A stretch of DNA of 22,733 bases from Oscillospiraceae bacterium. Lineage in GTDB: Bacteria; Bacillota; Clostridia; Oscillospirales; Oscillospiraceae. The DNA lies in NCBI GenBank assembly GCA_020025295.1, contig JAHHSJ010000028.1, positions 1 to 22,733 on the forward strand. Reading direction: 5' to 3'. Under the pieces are notes generated by a model. It saw only the letters and a program-made list of their open reading frames with translations, made no database searches and had not been told where the DNA came from. Both the position numbers and the translations under genes were made by a program. Positions 1 through 6,344 of the stretch are shown here, piece by piece; the stretch's first letter is position 1, and every line of letters starts with the position of its first letter.

Positions 1-80
1 TTCGTTTCTCCATTTCAAAAAGGGAACCACTTAAGAGATTGACGGGAATCAAGAACTGGACGAATCCGCATTCAGCATGA
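1..80 (+). CDS. possible C-terminal end of a gene entering from the left edge
   Basis: One plus-strand frame is open from the window edge (first full codon at base 3) to a TGA at 78-80, giving 25 residues that end in NWTNPHSA. A good rho-independent terminator begins 22 bases later, which is what one expects after a gene end. The tail is too short to recognise a family and the open frame could be chance, so this is only a suggestion. Confidence 0.25.
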   Translation, partial: RFSISKREPLKRLTGIKNWTNPHSA

Positions 81-101
81 CAAGGGAATAGAAAATTGTT
101 T

Positions 102-140
102 AAGGCCAGAGTTTTAGAAATGAGACTCCGGCCTTTTTTA
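102..140 (+). terminator. rho-independent terminator, plus strand
   Basis: AAGGCCAGAGT and ACTCCGGCCTT form an 11-bp stem with one mismatch around a short AT-rich loop, followed directly by a T-run (CCTTTTTTATT). It would end transcription of whatever gene comes in from the left. Confidence 0.75.
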
Positions 141-589
141 TTATTAAGTAAAGAAGCTTTTATCCTGTCACAATGTTTTTTTCGAGGTATAGCCTTGCAG
201 CTTAATCCAGTGCGTTTGCATCAACGACCGTGTCACCAACGGAAATCTTTTGCTGGTGATACGGTCGCTGTTTCGCAGACATCCCAGCCTGCTGATACGG
301 TTGGATGTTTTCCTGCGGAACCATGAGAATTGTCTCTCCTGGTATGGACTCCGTTGTCAGCGTTTGTGTGATTGCTTTTGATCGGATGTTCAAAGAAAAG
401 TGTAAACAACGCCAAAGCTGATGCATATGCGGTTCGACATATTTAAGTGGAAAACTTCTATGATGATATTAACAACAATCTCATAGAGTGCTTTAACAAG
501 CAGCTCAATGTGAACGGTTGCTTATTGCACAGCCATTTCGGCTGATCTTTGGCTCAATCGTTCTACAGCGCCAGTGAAAATATACGATT
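140..589. other. gene-poor stretch with degenerate coding remnants
   Basis: No convincing intact gene is seen here. Two short stretches have protein-like composition but no ribosome binding site: a minus-strand frame at 202-426 (74 residues, containing QENIQPYQQAGM) and a plus-strand run at about 448-543 (containing NNNLIECFNKQLNVNG). Neither matches a family I recognise. They look like leftovers of decayed, perhaps mobile, genes beside the methyltransferase locus. No hairpin with a T-run is visible directly after the methyltransferase gene. Confidence 0.4.
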
Positions 590-1438
590 TTAATGTTTGG
601 TAAAATCAAAACGCAGAATTTGCATTCGAAGCAATTTGTCTCCAATCTTGGACAGCAAGCGGAACAGTGCCGGAATGCAAGGGTCTTTCAAGTCTTGATA
701 TCCCAGCATATATCCCTTTTGAGATGCTTTTGCATATTTCAGCCACGGCAATATATCTTTTTCCATGCTGTCAACATGAAAAAAGGCATCTACATTTTTG
801 ATTCCTGCCTGTTTGATCCATGTTTTCAGCATCATTTTCAAAGCAGTTTTTCCGGCTGTGTCGAAAACCAGCTTTCCACCGGAGAAATGTTCTGCCATAT
901 GGTTGATAAGTTTTTGTACATCTGCAGTCTTGAAATAATAAAATACACCCGCAGCAAAAAAAACAGAACCTCCAGCACTGTCTATTTCATCAAGCCACGC
1001 AAAATCTTTCAAATCGCAGGCGATGTTAGTTACACGTTCGGTAGGAGGAATAATCTGATTCCTTATCGCTATCACATCCGGCATATCAATGTTGTAAATG
1101 CGACAGGTACCGTTATCGCAGGATTCGCCTGTCTGATCCAAGCCGCAGCCCATATTCACTACCGCAGCATAGGGGTGATCTTTCAAATATTCCGTAACTT
1201 CGATTGCAAGATCAGTCTGTCGCATGGCTACCTCAAGAGCGCCAAACCGTTGCATTAGATTGGCTGATTTTCGTTCAAGTACAGAAAAATCATAGTCCAA
1301 CTGATCGATGACCTCGACAGCTTCGGGATTGGAATAAATGGATGGAAAGAGTTGGGTGCATAATTTTCTTGCATATAAAGGTATAATTAATGTTTCTTGA
1401 ATTGTATTCGGTTCAATGTGTAATTTACTTTTTTCCAT
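590..1438 (-). CDS. class I SAM-dependent methyltransferase, leucine carboxyl methyltransferase (LCM/TcmP-like) family
   Basis: This is a protein of 282 residues when started at the ATG at 1438. That start is preferred over an in-frame ATG 39 bases upstream because GGGGAAGG lies eight bases before it. The SAM-binding glycine motif NMGCGLDQ lies at about residues 95-102 and an acidic motif-II position follows at NIDMPD (about 116-121). The Gly-Cys-Gly-Leu-Asp signature and overall length fit the LCM/TcmP family of small-molecule or carboxyl O-methyltransferases, which use S-adenosylmethionine in the cytoplasm; the substrate cannot be read from sequence. The gene is clearly more AT-rich than the genes from 2447 onward and is flanked by broken frames, suggesting horizontal acquisition. 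A promoter/operator at 1641-1688 and a possible 45-residue ORF lie upstream, probably in the same transcript. Confidence 0.8.
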   Translation of the reverse strand: MEKSKLHIEPNTIQETLIIPLYARKLCTQLFPSIYSNPEAVEVIDQLDYDFSVLERKSANLMQRFGALEVAMRQTDLAIEVTEYLKDHPYAAVVNMGCGLDQTGESCDNGTCRIYNIDMPDVIAIRNQIIPPTERVTNIACDLKDFAWLDEIDSAGGSVFFAAGVFYYFKTADVQKLINHMAEHFSGGKLVFDTAGKTALKMMLKTWIKQAGIKNVDAFFHVDSMEKDILPWLKYAKASQKGYMLGYQDLKDPCIPALFRLLSKIGDKLLRMQILRFDFTKH

Positions 1439-1488
1439 ACTGCATACCTTCCCCTCATAAATGATTTTATCCAGCAAAGCATACTGCT

Positions 1489-1626
1489 TTACACATACTG
1501 CTTACATTTCCTGCCAACCACATTATCACGCAGCACCCCTGTCGCAAACGGCCACAAAGCCGAGCAAATCGTGGAAAAAGGTTCGGTTCTATGAAGTGAT
1601 AAATGCTCTTGATTTCTCAAAGTCAT
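1489..1626 (-). CDS. possible small protein (45 residues) upstream of the methyltransferase
   Basis: An ATG at 1626 opens 45 codons (start MTLRNQEHLS, middle CSALWPFATGVLRDN) ending in TAA at 1489, 50 bases before the methyltransferase start. A weak purine-rich site (AAAAGAGAC) precedes it. It lies directly downstream of the minus-strand promoter/operator at 1641-1688, so it would be the first gene of the unit. Two cysteines and a short hydrophobic centre are visible. I do not recognise a family; it may be a genuine small protein or simply untranslated leader. Confidence 0.35.
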   Translation of the reverse strand: MTLRNQEHLSLHRTEPFSTICSALWPFATGVLRDNVVGRKCKQYV

Positions 1627-1640
1627 GTCTCTTTTCTGAG

Positions 1641-1688
1641 GTTAGCTAGAACTAACCATATGGTAGCATAAACAATTTCGCTTTGCAA
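1641..1688 (-). promoter_or_regulatory. promoter with palindromic operator for the methyltransferase unit
   Basis: Read on the minus strand: -35 TTGCAA (1683-1688), a 17-base spacer, and an extended -10 TGC-TACCAT (1660-1665). Immediately downstream, over the expected start point, lies the imperfect palindrome GTTAGCTAGAACTAAC (1641-1656). The same arrangement occurs before the ZIP transporter at 15262-15309, and a 28-base block (1641-1668) matches it at 21 positions. This points to one repressor controlling both units. Confidence 0.6.
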
Positions 1689-1823
1689 TCTGCATTTTAT
1701 AATAATACAGAACTGTAATAGTGCAGAAAAATATGGATAAACTTAGTTGCCTCCAGTTTTACCCTGAGAGAGGCCATAAAAGACTCCATGCGATCAATCC
1801 CATGCGGATGCATAGATATCTGA
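1689..1823. other. intergenic stretch, nothing recognised
   Basis: AT-rich sequence upstream of the methyltransferase promoter. It changes to more GC-rich sequence near 1820, where a gene remnant begins. No promoter, hairpin or repeat could be supported in it. Confidence 0.4.
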
Positions 1824-2015
1824 GGTAAAAGCGGCAGTGGTGCTGGTGCAGACTTCGCCAGCGGCTGGCATAACCGGGAGGATGTGGCCGCACGCCGTGC
1901 GCTGCTGACTGGAATGAGTCAGGTCAGCGCCACGATGGGTCTTTCTGAACGGATGGAGCGGGACTACGCCGGACGAACAAAGGGACGGATTGCGCCCAGT
2001 AAAAATATAGCTTAA
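1824..2015 (+). pseudogene. GC-rich gene remnant (C-terminal fragment, family not recognised)
   Basis: A plus-strand frame is open for 63 codons from just after a TGA (1821-1823) to a TAA (2013-2015). It contains the motifs GADFASGWHNRED and GLSERMERDYAGRTKGR. Codon use is GC-rich and protein-like, unlike the AT-rich flanks. There is no ATG with a ribosome binding site at its beginning, so it reads as the C-terminal end of a gene whose front was lost. Phage or conjugative-element origin is plausible but not shown. Confidence 0.45.
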
Positions 2016-2033
2016 CTACTTGCATCAGCTTGA

Positions 2034-2203
2034 CTTAAGCGCTTGGATGCTATATTAAAGGAAAAGGCAATAGGATTTCGTGGCAATATTACCTGTGATG
2101 TATGCCAACCGATATTGCAGACTATATCTTTGATGATGTGCATAAAAATGCGAATCAAGTGCATGGAGTTGCTCGGGAAGAAGCTGCAATGATGGCAGAG
2201 TGA
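2034..2203 (+). pseudogene. frameshifted gene remnant
   Basis: Two consecutive plus-strand frames look like pieces of one protein. The first, from 2034, contains RLDAILKEKAIGFRGNIT. The second, from an ATG at 2102 to TGA at 2201-2203, contains DIADYIFDDVHKNANQVHG. They lie in different frames, which suggests a frameshifted relic. No family is recognised. From here to the hairpin at 2377 nothing further is seen. Confidence 0.3.
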
Positions 2204-2376
2204 TTGAATAGAAGATTCCACAACTACTATGGCCGAATGGGGCTGTCTATCTCGATATACAGAGGTTATGGCGATATGGGCATAATATTGAAATGGGGAA
2301 TCGGTCCCTGCTGCTTGGCTTTCTATCTGGCAAACAGATCGTTTCCGCTGGTTCCAGTCTGTAATAAAGAAAATAA

Positions 2377-2412
2377 ATCGCCGGCTCTGAGTTTCTCCTC
2401 AAAGCCGGCGAT
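2377..2412 (-). terminator. rho-independent terminator after codA
   Basis: A 15-bp stem (ATCGCCGGCTCTGAG with CTCAAAGCCGGCGAT, one G-T pair) and a six-base loop are followed on the minus strand by TTTATTTTCTTTATT. The position, 35 bases past the codA stop, fits the end of the codBA transcript. Confidence 0.85.
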
Positions 2413-2446
2413 TTTATTTGTTCAGTTGGTTGCAATCTTGCTGGAA

Positions 2447-3682
2447 TTAAAACAGAGTGCGGCGTACTGCAGGGATTGCTTCAGCAATCTTGCGTCCTTC
2501 CTTGTAGGAAGCCAGAACGGCAGCATTCTGGTTCAGCGCATCATAATAATTCTTAGCATCCAGCACAATGAAGCTGGCAGGGCGGCCTTCTGCAATGCCG
2601 TATCGATCGCCAAGATGCAGCGTTTTTGCAGCATTGTCGGTGATGAAGTGGTAGGAGTTCATAATGTCCTCGTAGCCCATCATCTGGCAGACATGCAGAC
2701 CCATAAAGACCACATCACGAAGGCTTCCGTTGCCCATGGGATACCAGGGGTCAAAAATATCATCGTGGCCGAAGGAAACATTGATGCCTTCTGCGGTCAG
2801 CTCCTTCACACGGGTAATGCCACGGCGCTTGGGATAGGTGTCCACCCGTCCCTGAAGATGGGTGTTGACCAGCGGATTGGCCACAAAGTTGATCTTGCTC
2901 ATTTTAAGCAGCCGCATCAGACGCAGCACATAGGCGTTATTGTAGGAGTGCATAGCGGTCGTATGACTTGCGGTGACCTTGTCAAACATCTGCATTTCCA
3001 GTGCCCGGGCAGCCAGAGTCTCCAGACCACGGGAGGCTTCGTCATCAATTTCATCGCAGTGAACATCCACGAGCTTGTCGTACTTTGCGGCCAGCTCCAT
3101 GGCGAAGTTCAGGGATTCCACACTGTATTCCCGGGTGAATTCAAAGTGCGGAATTGCACCGACACAGTCTGCACCCATCTTAACGGCTTCCGTGAGCAGC
3201 TCCTTGCCGTTGGGATAACTCAGAATGCCCTCCTGAGGGAAAGCAACAATCTGAATCTCCATCACATCCCGCAGCTCTTCCCGCAGCTCAATCAGAGCCT
3301 GCATGGCAGTGAGCTTGGGATCAGTCACATCCACATGGGTCCGGATGAACTGAACACCATTGGCTGCGTACATCCGAACAGCACGGTTTACCCGTTCACG
3401 GATGTCCTCACGGCTCAGTTTGTCCTTCCGCTTGCTCCAGCACTCAATGCCTTCAAACAAGGTGCCGGACATATTCCACACCGGGTCACCGGCGGTCAGA
3501 CAGGTGTCCAGATGAACATGAGATTCCACGAAGGGAGGCAGCACCAGCTTGCCGCCTAGATCTACGGTTTCCTCGCCGGACAGGGGAACCAGATCCGGAT
3601 CGATCTCGCTGAAGCGGCCGTCCTGAACCCGGAAGCTTACCTGCGTTGAGGCATTTTCCAGGAAAGCGTTTTGAAACAGCAT
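2447..3682 (-). CDS. codA: cytosine deaminase (amidohydrolase superfamily)
   Basis: This is a 411-residue metal-dependent deaminase that would convert cytosine to uracil in the cytoplasm for pyrimidine salvage. Residues equivalent to the E. coli CodA active site are visible: HVH at 55-57 (metal ligands), FPQEG near 148-152, HCDE at 208-211 (metal His and catalytic Glu), His240 in ASHTTAMHS, and the GHDDIFDPWYPMG block with Asp307. The tract LQGRVDTYPKRRGITRVKE is nearly identical to the E. coli enzyme, which separates it from other amidohydrolases such as creatinine or isoguanine deaminases less like CodA. The ATG has AAGGAG nine bases upstream and lies 16 bases after the codB stop, so the two genes form one operon with codB first, and share the promoter at 5216-5244. 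Confidence 0.95.
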   Translation of the reverse strand: MLFQNAFLENASTQVSFRVQDGRFSEIDPDLVPLSGEETVDLGGKLVLPPFVESHVHLDTCLTAGDPVWNMSGTLFEGIECWSKRKDKLSREDIRERVNRAVRMYAANGVQFIRTHVDVTDPKLTAMQALIELREELRDVMEIQIVAFPQEGILSYPNGKELLTEAVKMGADCVGAIPHFEFTREYSVESLNFAMELAAKYDKLVDVHCDEIDDEASRGLETLAARALEMQMFDKVTASHTTAMHSYNNAYVLRLMRLLKMSKINFVANPLVNTHLQGRVDTYPKRRGITRVKELTAEGINVSFGHDDIFDPWYPMGNGSLRDVVFMGLHVCQMMGYEDIMNSYHFITDNAAKTLHLGDRYGIAEGRPASFIVLDAKNYYDALNQNAAVLASYKEGRKIAEAIPAVRRTLF

Positions 3683-3698
3683 TTATTCCATCTCCTTA

Positions 3699-4937
3699 TT
3701 ATTTTGCCGTACGAGCGGACATGATTCGATCATATACGAAGTAGCAGAGACAGGCGACGACCATCGCATTCAAAGAAGCGATGCCCCAATGCACGAAGTT
3801 ACCCACCAGAGCGCCGGCTACAACACCGACCAAAGCGCCCGGGTTCGCCTTCTCCTGAATCTCAAAGCCCTCACGATACTTTTCTCGGTGCAGGAAGAAG
3901 TCCAGAGTAATAATGGCGCCCACAGGAGGCAGGGTTGCGTTCAGGAAGTTCAGCCAGCCAATGAAATTGTTGTACAGCCAGATGGCGGCTACCGTGCCGA
4001 CCGCACCGGCCACGAGCACCATCGGACGCTTGCGGATACGGGTGATGTTGGACAGGCCCAGACCGGAGGTATACAGAGCATTATCGTTGGTGGTCCAGAT
4101 GTTTGCACCCAGAACGATCAGAGCCGGAATCATCAGACCCTGTGCAATCATGACATAAAAGATGTCATCCTGACCGGTGAATGCGCCGCCCACTGTACCG
4201 AAGGCAAACATCAGGGTGTTGCCGAGCAGGAAAGCGATGACGGTAGTAACGGCAGCGCTCTTGTCGCTCTTTGCGAAGCGGGTGAAGTTAGGGGTTGCAG
4301 TACCACCGCTGACGAAGGAACCCATTACCAGACCCACACCGGTGAAAATGCTCATGCTGCCGGCGCTCTTTGCGAAGATTGCAGTGAGTCCGCCGCCATC
4401 AATCGTAGCAGTCACCATGGAATAGATGCCCAAAACGGCGATCAGCGGGACAGAGATATAGCTGACAATTTCCAGACCCTTGATACCGAAATAAGCGGAC
4501 GAGGTCATGCAAACGCCAGCCAGAACGACCAGCCAGATGGGGTTGATGTGCAGCAGATCTGCTGCGGGAATCGCAAACATTGCAATGCCCACACCGAACC
4601 AGCCGATCTGGGTAAAGCTGATAAGTGCCGAAGGGAGATAGGAGCCATACTTGCCGAAGGAACGGCAGGCCAGCAGATCCAGAGACATACCGGTGTTACT
4701 GCCGATATAGCCCAACACGCCGGTATAAGCGCCCAGAATGATACCACCAATCAGAATCGCCCAGATAAAGCCGCTCAGATTCAGACCGTTGCCAAGTTTT
4801 GCACCAACGGACATGCTTGCCGAAAAGAATGTAAAGCCCAGCATGATGAAGAACATCGGCCAGAAATTCTTTCGGGCGTTCCGCGGCACACTTTCCAGAG
4901 AGTAATCCTGATCCTCGTGAGTCGTTTCTTTTGCCAT
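3699..4937 (-). CDS. codB: cytosine permease, NCS1 family
   Basis: This is a 412-residue integral membrane protein with about twelve hydrophobic segments, starting MAKETTHEDQDYSLESVP. The soluble N-terminus followed by NARKNFWPMFFIMLGFTFFS and the tract GSFVSGGTATPNFTRFAK are typical of the CodB branch of the NCS1 nucleobase:cation symporters. It would import cytosine for the deaminase encoded next to it. The ATG at 4937 is chosen because AAGGAGG lies seven bases before it; longer in-frame starts (to 5117) would add 60 residues without membrane or family character. The neighbouring codA makes cytosine the likely substrate rather than allantoin or hydantoins carried by other NCS1 members. Confidence 0.93.
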   Translation of the reverse strand: MAKETTHEDQDYSLESVPRNARKNFWPMFFIMLGFTFFSASMSVGAKLGNGLNLSGFIWAILIGGIILGAYTGVLGYIGSNTGMSLDLLACRSFGKYGSYLPSALISFTQIGWFGVGIAMFAIPAADLLHINPIWLVVLAGVCMTSSAYFGIKGLEIVSYISVPLIAVLGIYSMVTATIDGGGLTAIFAKSAGSMSIFTGVGLVMGSFVSGGTATPNFTRFAKSDKSAAVTTVIAFLLGNTLMFAFGTVGGAFTGQDDIFYVMIAQGLMIPALIVLGANIWTTNDNALYTSGLGLSNITRIRKRPMVLVAGAVGTVAAIWLYNNFIGWLNFLNATLPPVGAIITLDFFLHREKYREGFEIQEKANPGALVGVVAGALVGNFVHWGIASLNAMVVACLCYFVYDRIMSARTAK

Positions 4938-5209
4938 AAAGTTTCCTCCTTTTTTATGCACCCCATAAAACCCAATACGACCGATTTCGACAAAAACCAT
5001 GTGTAGAGGTGAATATGATGGGGGTACGCTTCCACTTCTCTCATCTGTATTCCATTTCATTCGCAGCACTGCGGAAGAATCCTGCCGATTGCCGCGAATA
5101 CGATGTGACTTGTGCAATTCCAGCGCTTCCAGCGCTGTTTAAGTGGTGTGATTGCACAAAAACGCGGTTTCCTCTTACGGGGAAACCGCTGTGGCTGTTC
5201 AAAATTTCC
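4938..5209 (-). promoter_or_regulatory. long structured 5' leader of codBA (candidate cis-regulatory RNA)
   Basis: From the start point inferred from the promoter at 5216-5244, about 270 bases precede codB and hold no gene. Minus-strand RNA from here can fold into several hairpins: a 9-bp perfect stem at 5164-5189 followed by five U; an 8-bp outer stem TGTGCAAT/ATTGCACA (5111-5118 with 5151-5158) enclosing CAGCGCT/AGCGCTG (5121-5137); a 9-bp stem TTCGCGGCA/TGCTGCGAA with one G-U pair (5060-5098); and a weak CCCCAT/ATGGGG pairing (4961-5024) just ahead of the codB ribosome binding site. I do not recognise a known riboswitch; the purine-riboswitch core is not apparent. Confidence 0.45.
5158..5189 (-). 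terminator. terminator or attenuator hairpin
   Basis: GCGGTTTCC and GGAAACCGC form a perfect 9-bp stem with an eight-base loop, followed on the minus strand by GTTTTTG. It can end transcripts of the cysteine-rich gene, which stops at 5297. However, the codBA promoter (5216-5244) lies upstream of it, so codBA transcripts also have to pass it within about 50 bases of their start. Confidence 0.65.
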
Positions 5210-5215
5210 TGAAAG

Positions 5216-5244
5216 GTTATATCGGGAAATAGATTGGATGTCAA
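5216..5244 (-). promoter_or_regulatory. sigma-A promoter for codBA
   Basis: On the minus strand, TTGACA (5239-5244), a 17-base spacer and TATAAC (5216-5221) form a near-consensus promoter. The expected start is close to 5209. It sits between the stop of the cysteine-rich gene and the hairpin at 5164-5189. Confidence 0.75.
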
Positions 5245-5296
5245 TAGGGAAAAAGGTTTTATCGTTTCAGATTGATCCGAACATCTGCGCTGTGTT

Positions 5297-6151
5297 TCAG
5301 TATTTCTCTTTTTTGTCGCTCTCTGCCGCATCGACAGGAGTACAGCCCATACAGAGGTTCGTGCTGCTGGCTTCGCCGCACTGGACGCTGGGAGTCCCTG
5401 CCACGGCCCGGGCGCCGAATTCCACGGGGACGGCGACGCAAACCTGCTGTTTGATCGTGAAGCGGCAGACACCGCCGCCTCGCGGACAGATTTCATCCGC
5501 TGTTACAACCGGTTCGCCGCAACAGCTCGTGACCGGAGTGCCCACATGAGCAAAGGGAGTCACCGTCACAGGCACGCAGACGGTGGAGCGCTGGTACCCG
5601 ATCACTGGGCAGCTTCCACTCTGCTTTTCGCAGGTGGGACCGCAGATTTTCAGTCCCTCTGCTGTTGTGCTGCCGCCGAACAGACAGAGGTCAATCCCTG
5701 CCACTTCACGGGCTGTGGTCAGTTCAAAGCAGATACGCATCGTCCCGTATATCTTATCCAGTGGGAAATCAAATTTCAGGCCCGTGCATCCGGTGGGAGG
5801 ATCGGGTCTGTCAGCGGTACGCAATTCCACATTGCCGCCTTCTCCAAACACGACTTCCTGAGCCACGCCGTTTATGATAACGGTGATGTTCACGATTTCA
5901 TCGGTCGGGATTTCGTCACAGATTCCAAGAACCAGATGACTTAAATCAGCATACAGCGAACGATCTTCGCCAACGGCCACAACATCATAGCAGAACCGTT
6001 GATTTTCACCGGCAGATGGGGTGAGGATGGAGTCGATCAAATTAAGAGATATCTGAAAAGGAAGGATTCGCTCCCCCGGACTGGTCGAGTAGTCGATTTC
6101 CAGATTACATGCGGGCATTCTTGCCGAATTGCAAGAACAAGACATTTTCAA
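5297..6151 (-). CDS. cysteine-rich protein with duplicated CVxVPV-type module, function unknown
   Basis: The protein has 284 residues and about 20 cysteines (7%). It has no signal peptide or membrane segment. The start is taken as TTG at 6151, because AAGGAG lies eight bases upstream; an ATG two codons later is the alternative. The N-terminal two thirds is acidic and beta-rich in appearance. The C-terminal third carries two related units: one runs from VCVPVTVTPFAHVGTP to SCCGEP, the other from VCVAVPVEFGARAVAGTP to QCGEA. They share spacing of Cys, Val-Pro-Val, a Gly-Thr-Pro turn and a closing Cys-Gly. The pattern recalls cysteine-rich spore-coat or exosporium-type proteins of Clostridia, but I cannot name a family. 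It stands alone between two terminators. Confidence 0.7.
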   Translation of the reverse strand: MKMSCSCNSARMPACNLEIDYSTSPGERILPFQISLNLIDSILTPSAGENQRFCYDVVAVGEDRSLYADLSHLVLGICDEIPTDEIVNITVIINGVAQEVVFGEGGNVELRTADRPDPPTGCTGLKFDFPLDKIYGTMRICFELTTAREVAGIDLCLFGGSTTAEGLKICGPTCEKQSGSCPVIGYQRSTVCVPVTVTPFAHVGTPVTSCCGEPVVTADEICPRGGGVCRFTIKQQVCVAVPVEFGARAVAGTPSVQCGEASSTNLCMGCTPVDAAESDKKEKY

Positions 6152-6276
6152 ACATACACTCCTTTTTTGTCAATTTTGGTCGGCAGGGTGCTGACCATTT
6201 CATACTATGCCTCCGGAGAGAGTGGTGTGTACGGCTTGCCGAGCCCTTGTGCAGCCACCGCAGATGCGGAGCGTAA

Positions 6277-6312
6277 AAAAGCAGGCACCCACTGATGTGA
6301 GTGCCTGCTTTT
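6277..6312 (-). terminator. rho-independent terminator after oleate hydratase
   Basis: A 16-bp stem (AAAAGCAGGCACCCAC with GTGAGTGCCTGCTTTT, one G-T pair) has a TGAT loop and is followed on the minus strand by a T-run. It lies 33 bases past the oleate hydratase stop. Confidence 0.85.
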
Positions 6313-6344
6313 GATTTTCAGGATACGCTTTGGTTGGCGGTCGA

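Noticed and set aside
2204..3559. 451-codon plus-strand frame across the codA region
   Set aside because: It runs through the codA terminator hairpin and antisense to an unmistakable cytosine deaminase; composition is His/Gln-rich as expected of a shadow frame.
4938..5209. Purine (guanine/adenine) riboswitch before codBA
   Set aside because: The conserved three-way-junction core and loop sequences were not found on either strand.
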